From positions 1 to 64,000 of the forward strand of contig JALCDS010000010.1 of assembly GCA_022641775.1 (NCBI GenBank): 64,000 nucleotides of DNA, given 5' to 3'. This DNA is from Clostridiaceae bacterium (GTDB lineage: Bacteria; Cyanobacteriota; Vampirovibrionia; Gastranaerophilales; Gastranaerophilaceae). The notes below the pieces were generated by a model that saw nothing but the letters and a program-made list of their open reading frames with translations, searched no databases and was not told where the DNA came from. Each line of letters begins with the position of its first letter. Positions within the stretch are counted from its first letter, which is position 1. The position numbers and the translations under genes are program-made. Of this stretch, positions 7,546 through 16,585 are shown in pieces.

Positions 7546-8139
7546 ATGAAACATAAAAATAATCCGTTTAAAGGTGACATGGCAGAAAGTCTTGACTCGC
7601 CTGAAAATAATGCTGAAACACAAGAAAATCAAGAAGTAAAAGAAGAAAAAGAGGAAACTCCTAACTCTTCTGAAACTCCAAATAACAAAGAATTTGAAGA
7701 ACTTCAAAAAAAATATGACGTTTTAAATCAACAGTATGTAAGACTTGCTGCAGATTTTGACAATTTTAGGAAACGTCAAGCTCAAGAAAGAGAAGATTTA
7801 TTGAAATTTGGAGCAGAAAATGCTTTAAAACAAATGATTGAAGTTCTTGATAATTTTGACAGAGGGAAAAAAGCTCTTGCAAATATTGAAGACTGCCAGA
7901 AAGTTAAAGAAAGTTTTGACTTGGTTCACAAACAAGTGCTTGATACTTTAACAAAATTAGGACTTGAACCTATTCAAGCTGAAGGTGAAGAGTTTGATCC
8001 GAATTTCCATGAAGCGGTAATGAGAACGCCATCAAAAGATCATCCGGAACACACAATTATTAATGAACTCCAAAAGGGTTATAAGTTGGGTGACAAGGTT
8101 TTAAGACCAACCTTGGTAAACGTTGCTACAGCTGAATAA
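7546..8139 (+). CDS. grpE: Nucleotide exchange factor GrpE
   Basis: DnaK co-chaperone that releases ADP. The protein has an acidic low-complexity N-terminus, a long coiled coil (EELQKKYDVLNQQYVRLAADF) with DFDNFRKRQ, and the beta domain ending in FDPNFHEAVMR and GYKLGDKVLRPTLVNV, the GrpE signatures. The start at 7546 has AGAGG upstream; an in-frame ATG at 7522 has none and lies just behind a TATAAT at 7507-7512. A terminator follows the gene. dnaK is not next to it: only an orphan gene separates grpE from dnaJ. Confidence 0.95.
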   Translation: MKHKNNPFKGDMAESLDSPENNAETQENQEVKEEKEETPNSSETPNNKEFEELQKKYDVLNQQYVRLAADFDNFRKRQAQEREDLLKFGAENALKQMIEVLDNFDRGKKALANIEDCQKVKESFDLVHKQVLDTLTKLGLEPIQAEGEEFDPNFHEAVMRTPSKDHPEHTIINELQKGYKLGDKVLRPTLVNVATAE

Positions 8140-8160
8140 TTATTTTAGAAAATTTTTTTC

Positions 8161-8193
8161 AAGAGATAAACTATAAAAGTTTATCTCTTTTTG
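8161..8193 (+). terminator. Intrinsic terminator after grpE
   Basis: AAGAGATAAACT pairs with AGTTTATCTCTT across a short loop, followed by T residues. Confidence 0.85.
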
Positions 8194-8278
8194 TAACAAA
8201 ATAAAATTAGTGCTATCAAATTTTATTTTTAGAAATTTTGAATAATAACAAGAATATTAAGATATAAAGGGAAATTTT

Positions 8279-8704
8279 ATGGAATTAGCAATCGGATTGT
8301 ATAACAAATTGGAAAAACCAATATATAAAGCTCGTTGGACAAAATCAGAATTGGATACTTCCCTCAGACGTAGCAAAGGAGATGAAGATTCTCTCCTTTC
8401 TCATTACAGATTTTGCAGAAAAAATCCTACAACAGGTATGATTATCGGTCAACAGTACATCTGGGGACAAAAAATAACTTATCACGAAGCTTTTAGACAA
8501 AATTTGGAAAAATTCAACAATATCCCAAGAGTTAAAAAAGCTAAAGATGCTTTTGAAAAAAGATTTGATGAATTATACCCGAATACAGGTAAAGCAAGGA
8601 AACTTTTAATCAAAAAAAATCATTTTGATATTGACTTTGTAAAACCTATTTCAAAACTATCTTGGCATCATACAATAAATTTTTTTAAAAACCTTTTAAA
8701 ATAG
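8279..8704 (+). CDS. Orphan basic protein between grpE and dnaJ
   Basis: 141 residues, basic, with no signal peptide or obvious membrane segment. Notable are a YRFCRKNPTTG block and aromatic/histidine clusters near the C-terminus (LSWHHTINFF). AAGGGA lies upstream of the ATG. No family recognised. It sits between two DnaK cochaperone genes but is separated from grpE by a terminator, so co-function is not implied by the operon structure. Confidence 0.65.
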   Translation: MELAIGLYNKLEKPIYKARWTKSELDTSLRRSKGDEDSLLSHYRFCRKNPTTGMIIGQQYIWGQKITYHEAFRQNLEKFNNIPRVKKAKDAFEKRFDELYPNTGKARKLLIKKNHFDIDFVKPISKLSWHHTINFFKNLLK

Positions 8705-8804
8705 GTATTAAAAAATAATTAATTTAGCAATATTTTAAATAATTTTCATGTTATAATTTTGTTGACAAATATTATAAGAATAGGGAATTTTTAATAAACA
8801 AATT

Positions 8805-9935
8805 ATGACAGACTTTTATGAAATACTCGGAGTCTCAAAAGATGCCTCCAAAGATGAAATAAAATCGGCTTTTAGAAAAAAAGCCAGAACATTGCACCCC
8901 GACGTAAACAAGGCTCCGGATGCTGAAGAAAAATTCAAAGAACTCGGAAAAGCTTATGAAACACTGATGGATGATAACAAGCGTGCAACATATGATCAGT
9001 ATGGTGAAGACGGTTTGCAAAACGCAGGATTTGATACCGGTGGACCTTTTGCCGGTGGTTTTGGCGATTTGAATGATATATTTAACTCATTCTTTGGTGG
9101 AATGGGTATGGGATTTGGTGGTGGAAGACCCGATCCAAACGCACCACAAGAAGGCGATGATATCAGAAGCGATATCGAAATTTCCTTTGAAGAAGCTGTT
9201 TTTGGCGTAAAAAAAGAAATTACATTTGAACATTTGGAAACTTGTCCTGATTGCCATGGAACAGGTGCCGAAAAGGGTTCTAAACCTATTACTTGCCCAA
9301 CATGTAAAGGTTCGGGACAAATTCAACATGTTACAAGAACACCACTTGGCTCTTTTGCTCAAATCGTAACTTGCCCTGATTGTAACGGCAAAGGTGTCAA
9401 GATTACCTCTCCTTGCAAAACTTGTAAAGGTTATGGCAGAATTGAAAAAGAAAAGAAAATTGAAATTAAAATCCCTGCAGGCGTTGATAACGGTTCAAGA
9501 ATTCGTATTTCAAACGAAGGTGATGCCGGTACAAACGGCGGACCTGAAGGTGATTTGTATGTAATTTTACATGTTAAAAAATCAAACTATTTCAAACGTG
9601 ACGGAGCAGAAGTTTATACAAAATTGGAAATTTCTCCGGCACAAGCCGTTTTGGGTGACGAAGTCGTAATTAAAACACTTGACGGTGAAAAAACAGTCCA
9701 AATTCCTGCAGGAATTCAAAGCGGAAATACAATCAAACTCAAAGGATTAGGCGTTCCTTATATTTCAAGACCTGACAGACGCGGAGATCATATTATTGTT
9801 GTTTCGGTTAAAATTCCAACAGCACTAAATGATGAAGAAAAAATTCTATATAAAAAATTGTATGAATTAAACACAAATAAAAAGTACCAAAGTTCAATAA
9901 TGGATAAAGTAAAAGGGGTATTTAATAATGCGTAA
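8805..9935 (+). CDS. dnaJ: Chaperone protein DnaJ
   Basis: Full-length type I J-protein (376 residues) that stimulates DnaK ATPase and binds unfolded clients. The J domain (DFYEILGVSKDASKDEI, with HPD in TLHPDVNK) is followed by a G/F-rich region. Four zinc motifs come next (CPDCHGTG, CPTCKGSG, CPDCNGKG, CKTCKGYG), then the C-terminal substrate domains ending in the IPTALNDEEKILYKKL region. The SD is poor, so the exact start rests on the J-domain alignment. It overlaps the next gene by 8 bases, indicating co-transcription with the beta-propeller protein. Confidence 0.96.
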   Translation: MTDFYEILGVSKDASKDEIKSAFRKKARTLHPDVNKAPDAEEKFKELGKAYETLMDDNKRATYDQYGEDGLQNAGFDTGGPFAGGFGDLNDIFNSFFGGMGMGFGGGRPDPNAPQEGDDIRSDIEISFEEAVFGVKKEITFEHLETCPDCHGTGAEKGSKPITCPTCKGSGQIQHVTRTPLGSFAQIVTCPDCNGKGVKITSPCKTCKGYGRIEKEKKIEIKIPAGVDNGSRIRISNEGDAGTNGGPEGDLYVILHVKKSNYFKRDGAEVYTKLEISPAQAVLGDEVVIKTLDGEKTVQIPAGIQSGNTIKLKGLGVPYISRPDRRGDHIIVVSVKIPTALNDEEKILYKKLYELNTNKKYQSSIMDKVKGVFNNA

Positions 9936-11361
9936 ATTTATTCTTATGCTTTTTATAATGTTGATAACAACAACGTCAGCAATGGCAACCCAATTGCCTG
10001 ACAAATTGCAATCATACATTTCAAAAGACTTTCCAAAGACAACTTTCCGTTTTGACGGAGTTATTTTGTTGCCTGACGGAACAGAATATCTTCCCTTAAT
10101 TCCGGCGAAAATGTTGGATCCTGAAGCAATTTCCATTAAAAAAACTTATCCTGATAACAAAACTTTATCAAATAAACCAAATGTAGTTATTTTTAATAAC
10201 GAATACGTTTTATTAAAAGTTTTGACTGACAGAAACGGCCATAAAACTGTTTACAAAATTGGAAACCCACCTGATGAAATCAGAACAGGACTTTTGCCAC
10301 AAGATATGCTCGTTCCGCAAGGACTTGTTGTACCGGAAGTTATGAAAGGTATTGTCGGCGATTTGTCAATCAGAACAAACAAAGATACAGGTATAAAAGT
10401 TCAAATGCCAAAAATTACGGTTTCTCCGACAAATTTAAAAACACTAGGAGATATCCCTTCATTACGCAATAAAACTTTCTATATTTCGAGCGGGTTTTCA
10501 AGAAATATTTTGGCTGTAAATCAAGATGGCAAAACTCCGGAATATGCTTTGGAACAAAAAAATGTCCCTATTTCTATGAAAGGATATCAAGGTAAATTTT
10601 TACTTGTAACTTCTTATGAAAAAAAATCTATGGATGTTATTTCATTAATGGACGATGACATTATTAAACAAATTTTCTTTAAAACACAACCTGACGAAAT
10701 CGTTATGGATTACAAAAATAATTTGGCATACGTTTCAAGTGCCGAAGATTCAAGTATTTATGTCGTAAATTTGAACACTATGACTTTGTTAAAACAATTA
10801 AAAATCAACGGTTTATGTGAAAAATTAACTCTTAGTGAAGACGGAACAAAATTGTTCTATTTCGATAAAAATACACGTGAGATTTGGGCTATTGAACTTG
10901 ATAATCAATATTTGTTAAAGGATATCGGAAGATTTCCAAACGTATCAAAAATAGCTTATGCAAACGGTAAAATATATATTATCAGCCGTACACAAAACAA
11001 ATTGGCAATCATTGATTACAAAACAGTAGGATTTATAGGTGAAACTGATATTTGCGTAAAACCTATTGATATGCTTTATGACAACAACACTCTATATATT
11101 TTGGGTGCACAAGAAAATGTTATTCAACCTGTAAATACACAAACTGATGTTGTTGGAGAAAAAATACCTTTAAATACAAACGGCTTTTCAACAAAAATTT
11201 ATAGATTGGAAAATACGAATTTAGCATTAATTACAGATACAAAATCTGCTATTTTTTCTGTTTTTGATTTAAACACCAAAAAGGTTGTTAAAACTGTAAG
11301 AGTAGATATGCCAATCAGTTCAATCGTTGTTACAAATAAGGTTAAAAAAATAAATCAATGA
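9928..11361 (+). CDS. Secreted beta-propeller (YVTN-like) protein
   Basis: Begins with a signal peptide (MRKFILMLFIMLITTTSAMA), so it should be exported to the periplasm or surface. From about residue 180 onward it shows repeated four-strand blades with Y-V or I-Y-V-I strands (LAYVSSAEDSSIYVVNLNT, KLFYFDKNTREIWAIEL, KIYIISRTQNKLAIID). These are typical of YVTN/NHL-like seven-bladed propellers. The first 150 residues form a separate domain I do not recognise. Overlap with dnaJ upstream and a 4-base ATGA overlap with the methyltransferase downstream suggest one transcript. Ligand unknown. Confidence 0.8.
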   Translation: MRKFILMLFIMLITTTSAMATQLPDKLQSYISKDFPKTTFRFDGVILLPDGTEYLPLIPAKMLDPEAISIKKTYPDNKTLSNKPNVVIFNNEYVLLKVLTDRNGHKTVYKIGNPPDEIRTGLLPQDMLVPQGLVVPEVMKGIVGDLSIRTNKDTGIKVQMPKITVSPTNLKTLGDIPSLRNKTFYISSGFSRNILAVNQDGKTPEYALEQKNVPISMKGYQGKFLLVTSYEKKSMDVISLMDDDIIKQIFFKTQPDEIVMDYKNNLAYVSSAEDSSIYVVNLNTMTLLKQLKINGLCEKLTLSEDGTKLFYFDKNTREIWAIELDNQYLLKDIGRFPNVSKIAYANGKIYIISRTQNKLAIIDYKTVGFIGETDICVKPIDMLYDNNTLYILGAQENVIQPVNTQTDVVGEKIPLNTNGFSTKIYRLENTNLALITDTKSAIFSVFDLNTKKVVKTVRVDMPISSIVVTNKVKKINQ

Positions 11362-11930
11362 TAGAAAATTTTGATGAAACAACACAAAATATCTTAAAAG
11401 AACTTGAAAAAACACAACATGATTTTTGGAATATTTCAAGAGTTACAGGAGAATTCTTATATACCTTGATTGTAAATCAAGGTTGTAAAAGCGGGATTGA
11501 AGTCGGAACTTCAAACGGTTATTCAGGAATTTGGCTCGGTAATGCGTTCAAACGTACAGGTGGAAAACTTCGCACAATAGAGTTTTATGACAAACGCCAA
11601 AGTATCGCCAAAAATAACTTTAAACTCTGTAAAGTAGATGACGTAATTATACCGTTACAAGGTGATGCGATAACTCTTTTGGAATATTTACCGGAAGAAT
11701 TAGAGATTGATTTTGCCTTTATTGATGCCAATAAGCGTGAATATATAAAATATTTTCATATAATTGATAAACACATGAAAAAGGGTGGAATTATTGCCGC
11801 TGATAACGTTTTGTCACACAAAGAAAAAACCCAAGCATTTATCGATGATATCAATAATGATTCCAGATATGAAAATGTTGTGTTGAGCCTTCCTGCAGGA
11901 CTTTCTCTTGCAAGAAAAATTTCTGACTAA
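11358..11930 (+). CDS. SAM-dependent O-methyltransferase
   Basis: 190-residue class I methyltransferase of the caffeoyl-CoA O-methyltransferase-like family (PF01596 type). Motif I is IEVGTSNGYSGIWLG, motif II follows at RTIEFYDKR, the metal/substrate acid lies in FAFIDANKREYIKYF, and the late motif is GGIIAADNVL. The bacterial substrate cannot be told. It overlaps the upstream propeller gene by ATGA. The final bases run into a terminator that serves the opposing TolC-like gene. Confidence 0.88.
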   Translation: MIENFDETTQNILKELEKTQHDFWNISRVTGEFLYTLIVNQGCKSGIEVGTSNGYSGIWLGNAFKRTGGKLRTIEFYDKRQSIAKNNFKLCKVDDVIIPLQGDAITLLEYLPEELEIDFAFIDANKREYIKYFHIIDKHMKKGGIIAADNVLSHKEKTQAFIDDINNDSRYENVVLSLPAGLSLARKISD

Positions 11931-11937
11931 AATTTAT

Positions 11938-11964
11938 AAAAAAAATGGTAAAGATACCTTTACC
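11938..11964 (-). terminator. Intrinsic terminator for the TolC-like gene
   Basis: GGTAAAG/CTTTACC perfect 7-bp stem (11947-11964) with an A-rich run on its plus-strand left side, that is a U-run on the minus strand. Confidence 0.75.
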
Positions 11965-12021
11965 ACTTGTGATTTTATAAGTATTAGTTTTTGGAGTTTA
12001 AGTATTAATCACTTAAATTTT

Positions 12022-13410
12022 TTAAATCTTGCTTCCTGCTGCCTTATACAACCCGATATAGTCAACATAACAGTTGATTTGTTGATTTGCAACAGCTTTA
12101 TCTATGGTCATCAAGTTTTCTTTTACTTGAATCAAATCAAGTTTTGAAATTGTACCATGAGTGAATTTTTCTTGATTAAAACCGAAATCAGCTCTTTCTA
12201 ATTGAGATTGTTTTTGGTTTGCTTTTAATTTTGCACCATCTTGCTTGATTGCAACTAATGCATCATTAACTTCCTGAATTGAAATCAAATTTGTTTTGTA
12301 ATAATTTTGCAAAACTTGTTCATACTGTTCTTTTTTCAATCTCAAATTAGCAATACGACGTCCGCCTGTAAATACCGGTAACATACCGCCAATAGCCAAT
12401 GCGCCTAATGCTGATTTTGTTGAAAGAACACTTCCGAAATCAGAAGCTGCAAAAAGCATTAAACCAGTCAAATTAATAGTCGGCAAAAATTCTTTTTTAG
12501 CTACTCTAACATCAATACCGGCTTTTTCAACCATTTTTTCTGCTTTAAGGTAATCCGGACGATTAATTATAACTTCTGAAGATATTTCAGTCGGAATTTG
12601 TCCCTTAAATTTTAAATTATCATAAGGTGTAATTGCTAAACTATCAGCATTTTCAGGGCTTTCACCAATTAATACTGCCAATTGATGAAGTAAAATTGCT
12701 CTTTGTTTTTGGTAATCGTACAATTCTGTTGTACCCGCAACAAGAGATTTGTTAGCCTTAACTGTATCTGCAGTTGAAGTTAAACCCTCTTTATTTCTCA
12801 TTAGCATCAAATCATAAATATTTTGACGTGTTGCAACTATATCTTTTTGTAATTTTATTAATTTATCTAATTTTACAATATTTAAGTATGTTGTTCCGAC
12901 AGCTGAAGCAACTGAAATGTACGCTCCGCGTTCATCAAATTTTGATGCTTCATACAGTTTTTTTACAGATTTTGTTTTATCATGATTTTTTAAGAAAATA
13001 TCAGCTTCATAATTGACAACTGCAGGAGCGGCATACATCCAATCCCAATCTGTTGAACCCGGCATCTTCAAATAGTTTGGAGATAAACCGACAGTCGCTG
13101 ACGGTAACTCATTTGAAAACTGTAACTTTACATTCTGATAATATTCTTTTGTAGCAATAGTTGCTAACTTCAAATCATAGTTATTTTTTATTGCAAGATT
13201 TATATAATTATTCAAATTGGCATCATTAAAACTCTTCCACCAATCCAAATTTACATAAGCATATTTATAATCATCTGACTCTTTTTTATTTTTCTTAACC
13301 ATGCTTTTATAAACTTTAGGGGTTGCAGTGTTAACTTCATCTGCCATGACAGGGGCAAAAGTCATGCCTGTAAAACTTATCAAAAGTGCTATTGTCAATA
13401 TCTTTTTCAA
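12022..13410 (-). CDS. Outer-membrane efflux channel, TolC family
   Basis: 462-residue TolC/NodT-type protein with a signal peptide (KKILTIALLISFTGMTFA) and two repeats of the outer-membrane-efflux helical hairpin (first around LNNYINLAIKNNYDLKLATIA, second around RRIANLRLKKEQYEQVLQNYY). The start is TTG at 13410, preceded by a strong AAGGAAG. It is divergent from marR-emrA-emrB, so it most likely supplies the outer-membrane exit for the EmrAB-type pump. Regulation from the shared palindromic intergenic region is plausible. A terminator lies downstream. Confidence 0.9.
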   Translation of the reverse strand: MKKILTIALLISFTGMTFAPVMADEVNTATPKVYKSMVKKNKKESDDYKYAYVNLDWWKSFNDANLNNYINLAIKNNYDLKLATIATKEYYQNVKLQFSNELPSATVGLSPNYLKMPGSTDWDWMYAAPAVVNYEADIFLKNHDKTKSVKKLYEASKFDERGAYISVASAVGTTYLNIVKLDKLIKLQKDIVATRQNIYDLMLMRNKEGLTSTADTVKANKSLVAGTTELYDYQKQRAILLHQLAVLIGESPENADSLAITPYDNLKFKGQIPTEISSEVIINRPDYLKAEKMVEKAGIDVRVAKKEFLPTINLTGLMLFAASDFGSVLSTKSALGALAIGGMLPVFTGGRRIANLRLKKEQYEQVLQNYYKTNLISIQEVNDALVAIKQDGAKLKANQKQSQLERADFGFNQEKFTHGTISKLDLIQVKENLMTIDKAVANQQINCYVDYIGLYKAAGSKI

Positions 13411-13468
13411 TTTTTACTTCCTTAATTTTTCCTATTGCATTTTTATAATTAGTATGTTAGCATAAGAT

Positions 13469-13499
13469 TGTTGTAAATGCAACATATAATTTTTACAAC
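13469..13499. promoter_or_regulatory. Candidate MarR operator over a -10 element
   Basis: TGTTGTAAATGCAACA (13469-13484) is a 16-bp palindrome with TGTTG/CAACA arms. It abuts TATAAT (13485-13490), and GTTGTAAA (13470-13477) recurs inverted as TTTACAAC (13492-13499). It lies between the divergent tolC-like gene and marR, the expected place for autoregulation. Confidence 0.55.
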
Positions 13500-13516
13500 A
13501 AAAGAAAAGGCTAACT

Positions 13517-13978
13517 TTGGACGACGTAAAAAATTACACAGAATCTATATATTATGAATTACAACAAACTGCAAAGTTTTGTAAAACTTTAGGTATCCAA
13601 TTGTTTGAAAAAATACAAATTGGTATAACTTCTGATGAATATAGCATTCTGGACACACTAACTTGTAACGAAAATATTTGTCAAAGAGATTTAGCAAAAT
13701 TAATTTTACGTGACAGGGCAAATACCGGTCGTATTTTGAAATCTTTAGAAAAGAAAAAATTAATAAAAAGGTTTGTTGACATAAAAAATAACCGACTTGT
13801 TATGAAAATGGAAATTACTGAAGAAGGCAAAAATTTATGGCAAAAAGCAACAATCAAAATACAACCTATTATTGCCGAATGTGTAGAAAAAGTAAGCAGA
13901 CAAGAAATTGAAAACTTAAGAACTTCGCTAAAAAAGATGCGTGAAAAATTAAGTGATATGGTAGATTTTCAAATATAA
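13517..13978 (+). CDS. MarR family transcriptional regulator
   Basis: 153 residues with the MarR winged-helix fold: NICQRDLAKLILRDRANTGRILKSLEKKKLI is the recognition helix region and the wing is KNNRLVMKMEITEEG. The start is TTG with AAAAGG about seven bases upstream, giving MDDVKNYTESIYYELQ. It heads the operon with emrA and emrB and likely represses this operon and the divergent tolC-like gene through the palindrome at 13469. Confidence 0.92.
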   Translation: MDDVKNYTESIYYELQQTAKFCKTLGIQLFEKIQIGITSDEYSILDTLTCNENICQRDLAKLILRDRANTGRILKSLEKKKLIKRFVDIKNNRLVMKMEITEEGKNLWQKATIKIQPIIAECVEKVSRQEIENLRTSLKKMREKLSDMVDFQI

Positions 13979-14008
13979 AATAATAATTATTAATAAGAGG
14001 AAAATAAA

Positions 14009-15013
14009 ATGAGTGAAGAAAAAGAAATTCAAGAAGAAGTAAAAGATAACAGTAAAACAAAAGCCAGAGCATTAAGAGGGCTCGTTGGTATTGTTATTCT
14101 TGTTGTAATCGTTATATTTGGAGCATATTCAATATATGATGCATCAAAATACCAATCAACCGATGATGCCTATGTAGAAACAACAACCGTTTCTGTTGCT
14201 CCAAAAGTTTCAGGTCAAATTATTGAATCATATGTAACAGATAACCAACACGTACAAGAAGGTGACTTGGTTGCTCAAATCGACCCTGCAGATTACAGAG
14301 TAAAAGTTTTGGCAGCTCAAGCAAATTACCAAAAAGTTTTGTTAAATCAAACAAACGCTAAAGCTAACTTGAACGCAGCAAATTCAAATATCGATTTAGC
14401 AAAAAAAGATTTAGACAGATATACAGCTCTTTATCAATCAGGTGCAGTTTCAAAACAGACACTTGATATGGCACAAGCAAAATATGATTCGGCTCAAGCA
14501 AGTTTGACTAACGCTCAAGAAAATATTTTATCAAATGCAGATAAGAAAGTTGCAGATAGCGATTTGAAAGCTGCAAAAGCTGCTTTGGATCAAGCAAAAT
14601 TGAACCTTTCATATACAAAGATATATGCACCTCAATCAGGTACAGTAGCTTCTCGTAGAGTAGAAAAGGGAATGTATGTTCAAACAGGTTCTCCTTTGTT
14701 CGTAATCGTTCCTGAAAGAGTTTGGGTAGTTGCAAACTTTAAAGAAAATCAATTGGAACATATGCATGTAGGTCAAGAAGTTGACGTCAAAGTTGATACA
14801 TATCCTAAAAAAGTATTTAAAGGAAAAATTGACAGTATTCAAAGAAGTTCCGGTGCAAAATCAAGTTTGTTCCCTCCTGAAAATGCAGTAGGTTCATTCG
14901 TAAAAATCGTTCAAAGAATTCCTGTAAAAATAGTATTCACAGAAAAAATAAATCCAAATGAATATATTATAGTTCCTGGGATGTCAGTTGAACCAAAAGT
15001 AAGAGTAAAATAG
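14009..15013 (+). CDS. Membrane fusion protein, EmrA/HlyD family
   Basis: Periplasmic adaptor of a drug pump. One N-terminal membrane helix (LVGIVILVVIVIFGAYSIYD, about residues 24-43) is followed by a split barrel-sandwich lipoyl domain (VSVAPKVSGQIIESYVTDNQ... LSYTKIYAPQSGTVASR) around a coiled-coil hairpin rich in alanine and glutamine (about residues 95-200). A beta-barrel domain with VDTYPKKVFKGKIDSI ends the protein. AGAGG precedes the ATG. It should connect the EmrB-like transporter to the TolC-like channel encoded divergently. Confidence 0.93.
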   Translation: MSEEKEIQEEVKDNSKTKARALRGLVGIVILVVIVIFGAYSIYDASKYQSTDDAYVETTTVSVAPKVSGQIIESYVTDNQHVQEGDLVAQIDPADYRVKVLAAQANYQKVLLNQTNAKANLNAANSNIDLAKKDLDRYTALYQSGAVSKQTLDMAQAKYDSAQASLTNAQENILSNADKKVADSDLKAAKAALDQAKLNLSYTKIYAPQSGTVASRRVEKGMYVQTGSPLFVIVPERVWVVANFKENQLEHMHVGQEVDVKVDTYPKKVFKGKIDSIQRSSGAKSSLFPPENAVGSFVKIVQRIPVKIVFTEKINPNEYIIVPGMSVEPKVRVK

Positions 15014-15031
15014 GTAAATTTCGAGATATAA

Positions 15032-16585
15032 ATGTCAGAAGAAATTACAACTGAAAAAACAATCTACCCTAAAAATCCATGGCCGTCATGTTCGGCAATC
15101 CTTTTAGCAGTATTCATATACGTAATGGATACAACCATTGCAAACGTAGCCCTGCCACATATGGCGGGAAGCTTCTCAGCGACCAGAGATGAATCTATGT
15201 GGATTTTAACAAGTTATTTGATAGCATCAGGCATTATGATTCCATCTGTTGACTATTTTAGTAAATTGTTCGGAAGAAAAAATTTCTATGTAATAAGTAT
15301 TTTGTTATTTACAATTGCATCACTACTTTGCGGACAAGCACATACTTTAGGTCAAATGGTAATGTTCAGGATATTACAGGGTGCAGGCGGTGGCGGAATC
15401 GTTCCAATATCTCAAGCACTAATGCTTGAAAGTTTCCCTCCGGAGAAACGTGGTATGTCAACTTCAATTTTCGGACTTGGTGTAATTCTTGCTCCAATTA
15501 TCGGCCCTGTATTGGGTGGTTGGATTACAGATAACTGGTCTTGGCCTTGGATATTCTATATAAATGTTCCAACAGGTTGTTTAGCAGCTATTCTTGCAAC
15601 AAAGTTTTTGTATAATCCAAAATATGCAAGACGACAAAAAGGTGTCAAATTAGATGGCTGGGGCTTCTTATTTTTGTCATTATGGTTAATTACATTACAA
15701 ATATTCTTTGATAAAGGTAATAACGCTGATTGGTTTAACGCAGAATGGATAAGGTGGGTATTCGGTTCATCATGCTTTTTCTGTGCATGTTTTTTCACTT
15801 CACAATTATTCAGAAAAAATACTCTTGTCGATTTAAGTGTATTTAAAGATTGGAATTTTACAGTTGGGACGGCAATTCAGGTTGTCATGAATTCCATTCT
15901 GTATGGTTCACTTGCAATTTTACCACAGTTCTTACAAGGGATGATGGGTTATACCGCCTTTTTAAGCGGATATTCAATGGCTCCGCGAGGTCTAGGAAGT
16001 ATGAGTGCAACTATAGTTTGTGCATTTTTAGCAGATAGAATTGATAAAAGAATTCTTATTGCAATCGGTTTAATATTTTTAGGGACATCAAATTTAATGT
16101 TTGGTTCTTTAAATTTACAAATTGCAAATATAAACATTATCATTCCAAACTTCATTATGGGCGCCGGAATGGGACTTTGTATGGTACCTATAATCAACTT
16201 GTCTGTTGATTTCTTGAAGAACAACCAAATGACAAACGCTGCAGGGTTGCAGAATTTGTTGAAAAACATTGGTGGTGCAATCGGAACGTCACTTGTTGCA
16301 ACAATGTTATCAAGATTTGCTCAAATGCATCAATTTATGTTGGTCGGGAATTTGAATAATTTGAATCCGCAATATGCTTCAAGATTACAATATTATACAG
16401 CAGCAATGTCACAATATGCACATGTTACTGTAGCAAATCATATGGCACAATATTATATGTACGCTCAATTGGTTAAACAATCAACTCTTTGGGCATTTAT
16501 TGATGCTTTCAGAATTTTCTCTGTTGCAGCGTTTATTTTAATTCCATTATTATTAACTTTGAAAACAAAAAAACATGAAGCCTAA
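15032..16585 (+). CDS. MFS drug transporter, DHA2/EmrB family
   Basis: 517 residues with about 14 membrane helices, the size of DHA2 drug:H+ antiporters. Motif-like elements include an early VMDTTIANVALPHMAG (motif D1 of DHA2), a GGGGIVPISQALMLESFPPEKRG cytoplasmic loop (split here for the length of the motif: GGGGIVPISQALML then ESFPPEKRG) and motif C in IIGPVLGGWI. It lies 18 bases downstream of the adaptor gene. Together with the adaptor and the TolC-like channel it forms a tripartite efflux pump. Its 3' end overlaps the opposing gene by 4 bases. Substrate unknown. Confidence 0.94.
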   Translation: MSEEITTEKTIYPKNPWPSCSAILLAVFIYVMDTTIANVALPHMAGSFSATRDESMWILTSYLIASGIMIPSVDYFSKLFGRKNFYVISILLFTIASLLCGQAHTLGQMVMFRILQGAGGGGIVPISQALMLESFPPEKRGMSTSIFGLGVILAPIIGPVLGGWITDNWSWPWIFYINVPTGCLAAILATKFLYNPKYARRQKGVKLDGWGFLFLSLWLITLQIFFDKGNNADWFNAEWIRWVFGSSCFFCACFFTSQLFRKNTLVDLSVFKDWNFTVGTAIQVVMNSILYGSLAILPQFLQGMMGYTAFLSGYSMAPRGLGSMSATIVCAFLADRIDKRILIAIGLIFLGTSNLMFGSLNLQIANINIIIPNFIMGAGMGLCMVPIINLSVDFLKNNQMTNAAGLQNLLKNIGGAIGTSLVATMLSRFAQMHQFMLVGNLNNLNPQYASRLQYYTAAMSQYAHVTVANHMAQYYMYAQLVKQSTLWAFIDAFRIFSVAAFILIPLLLTLKTKKHEA

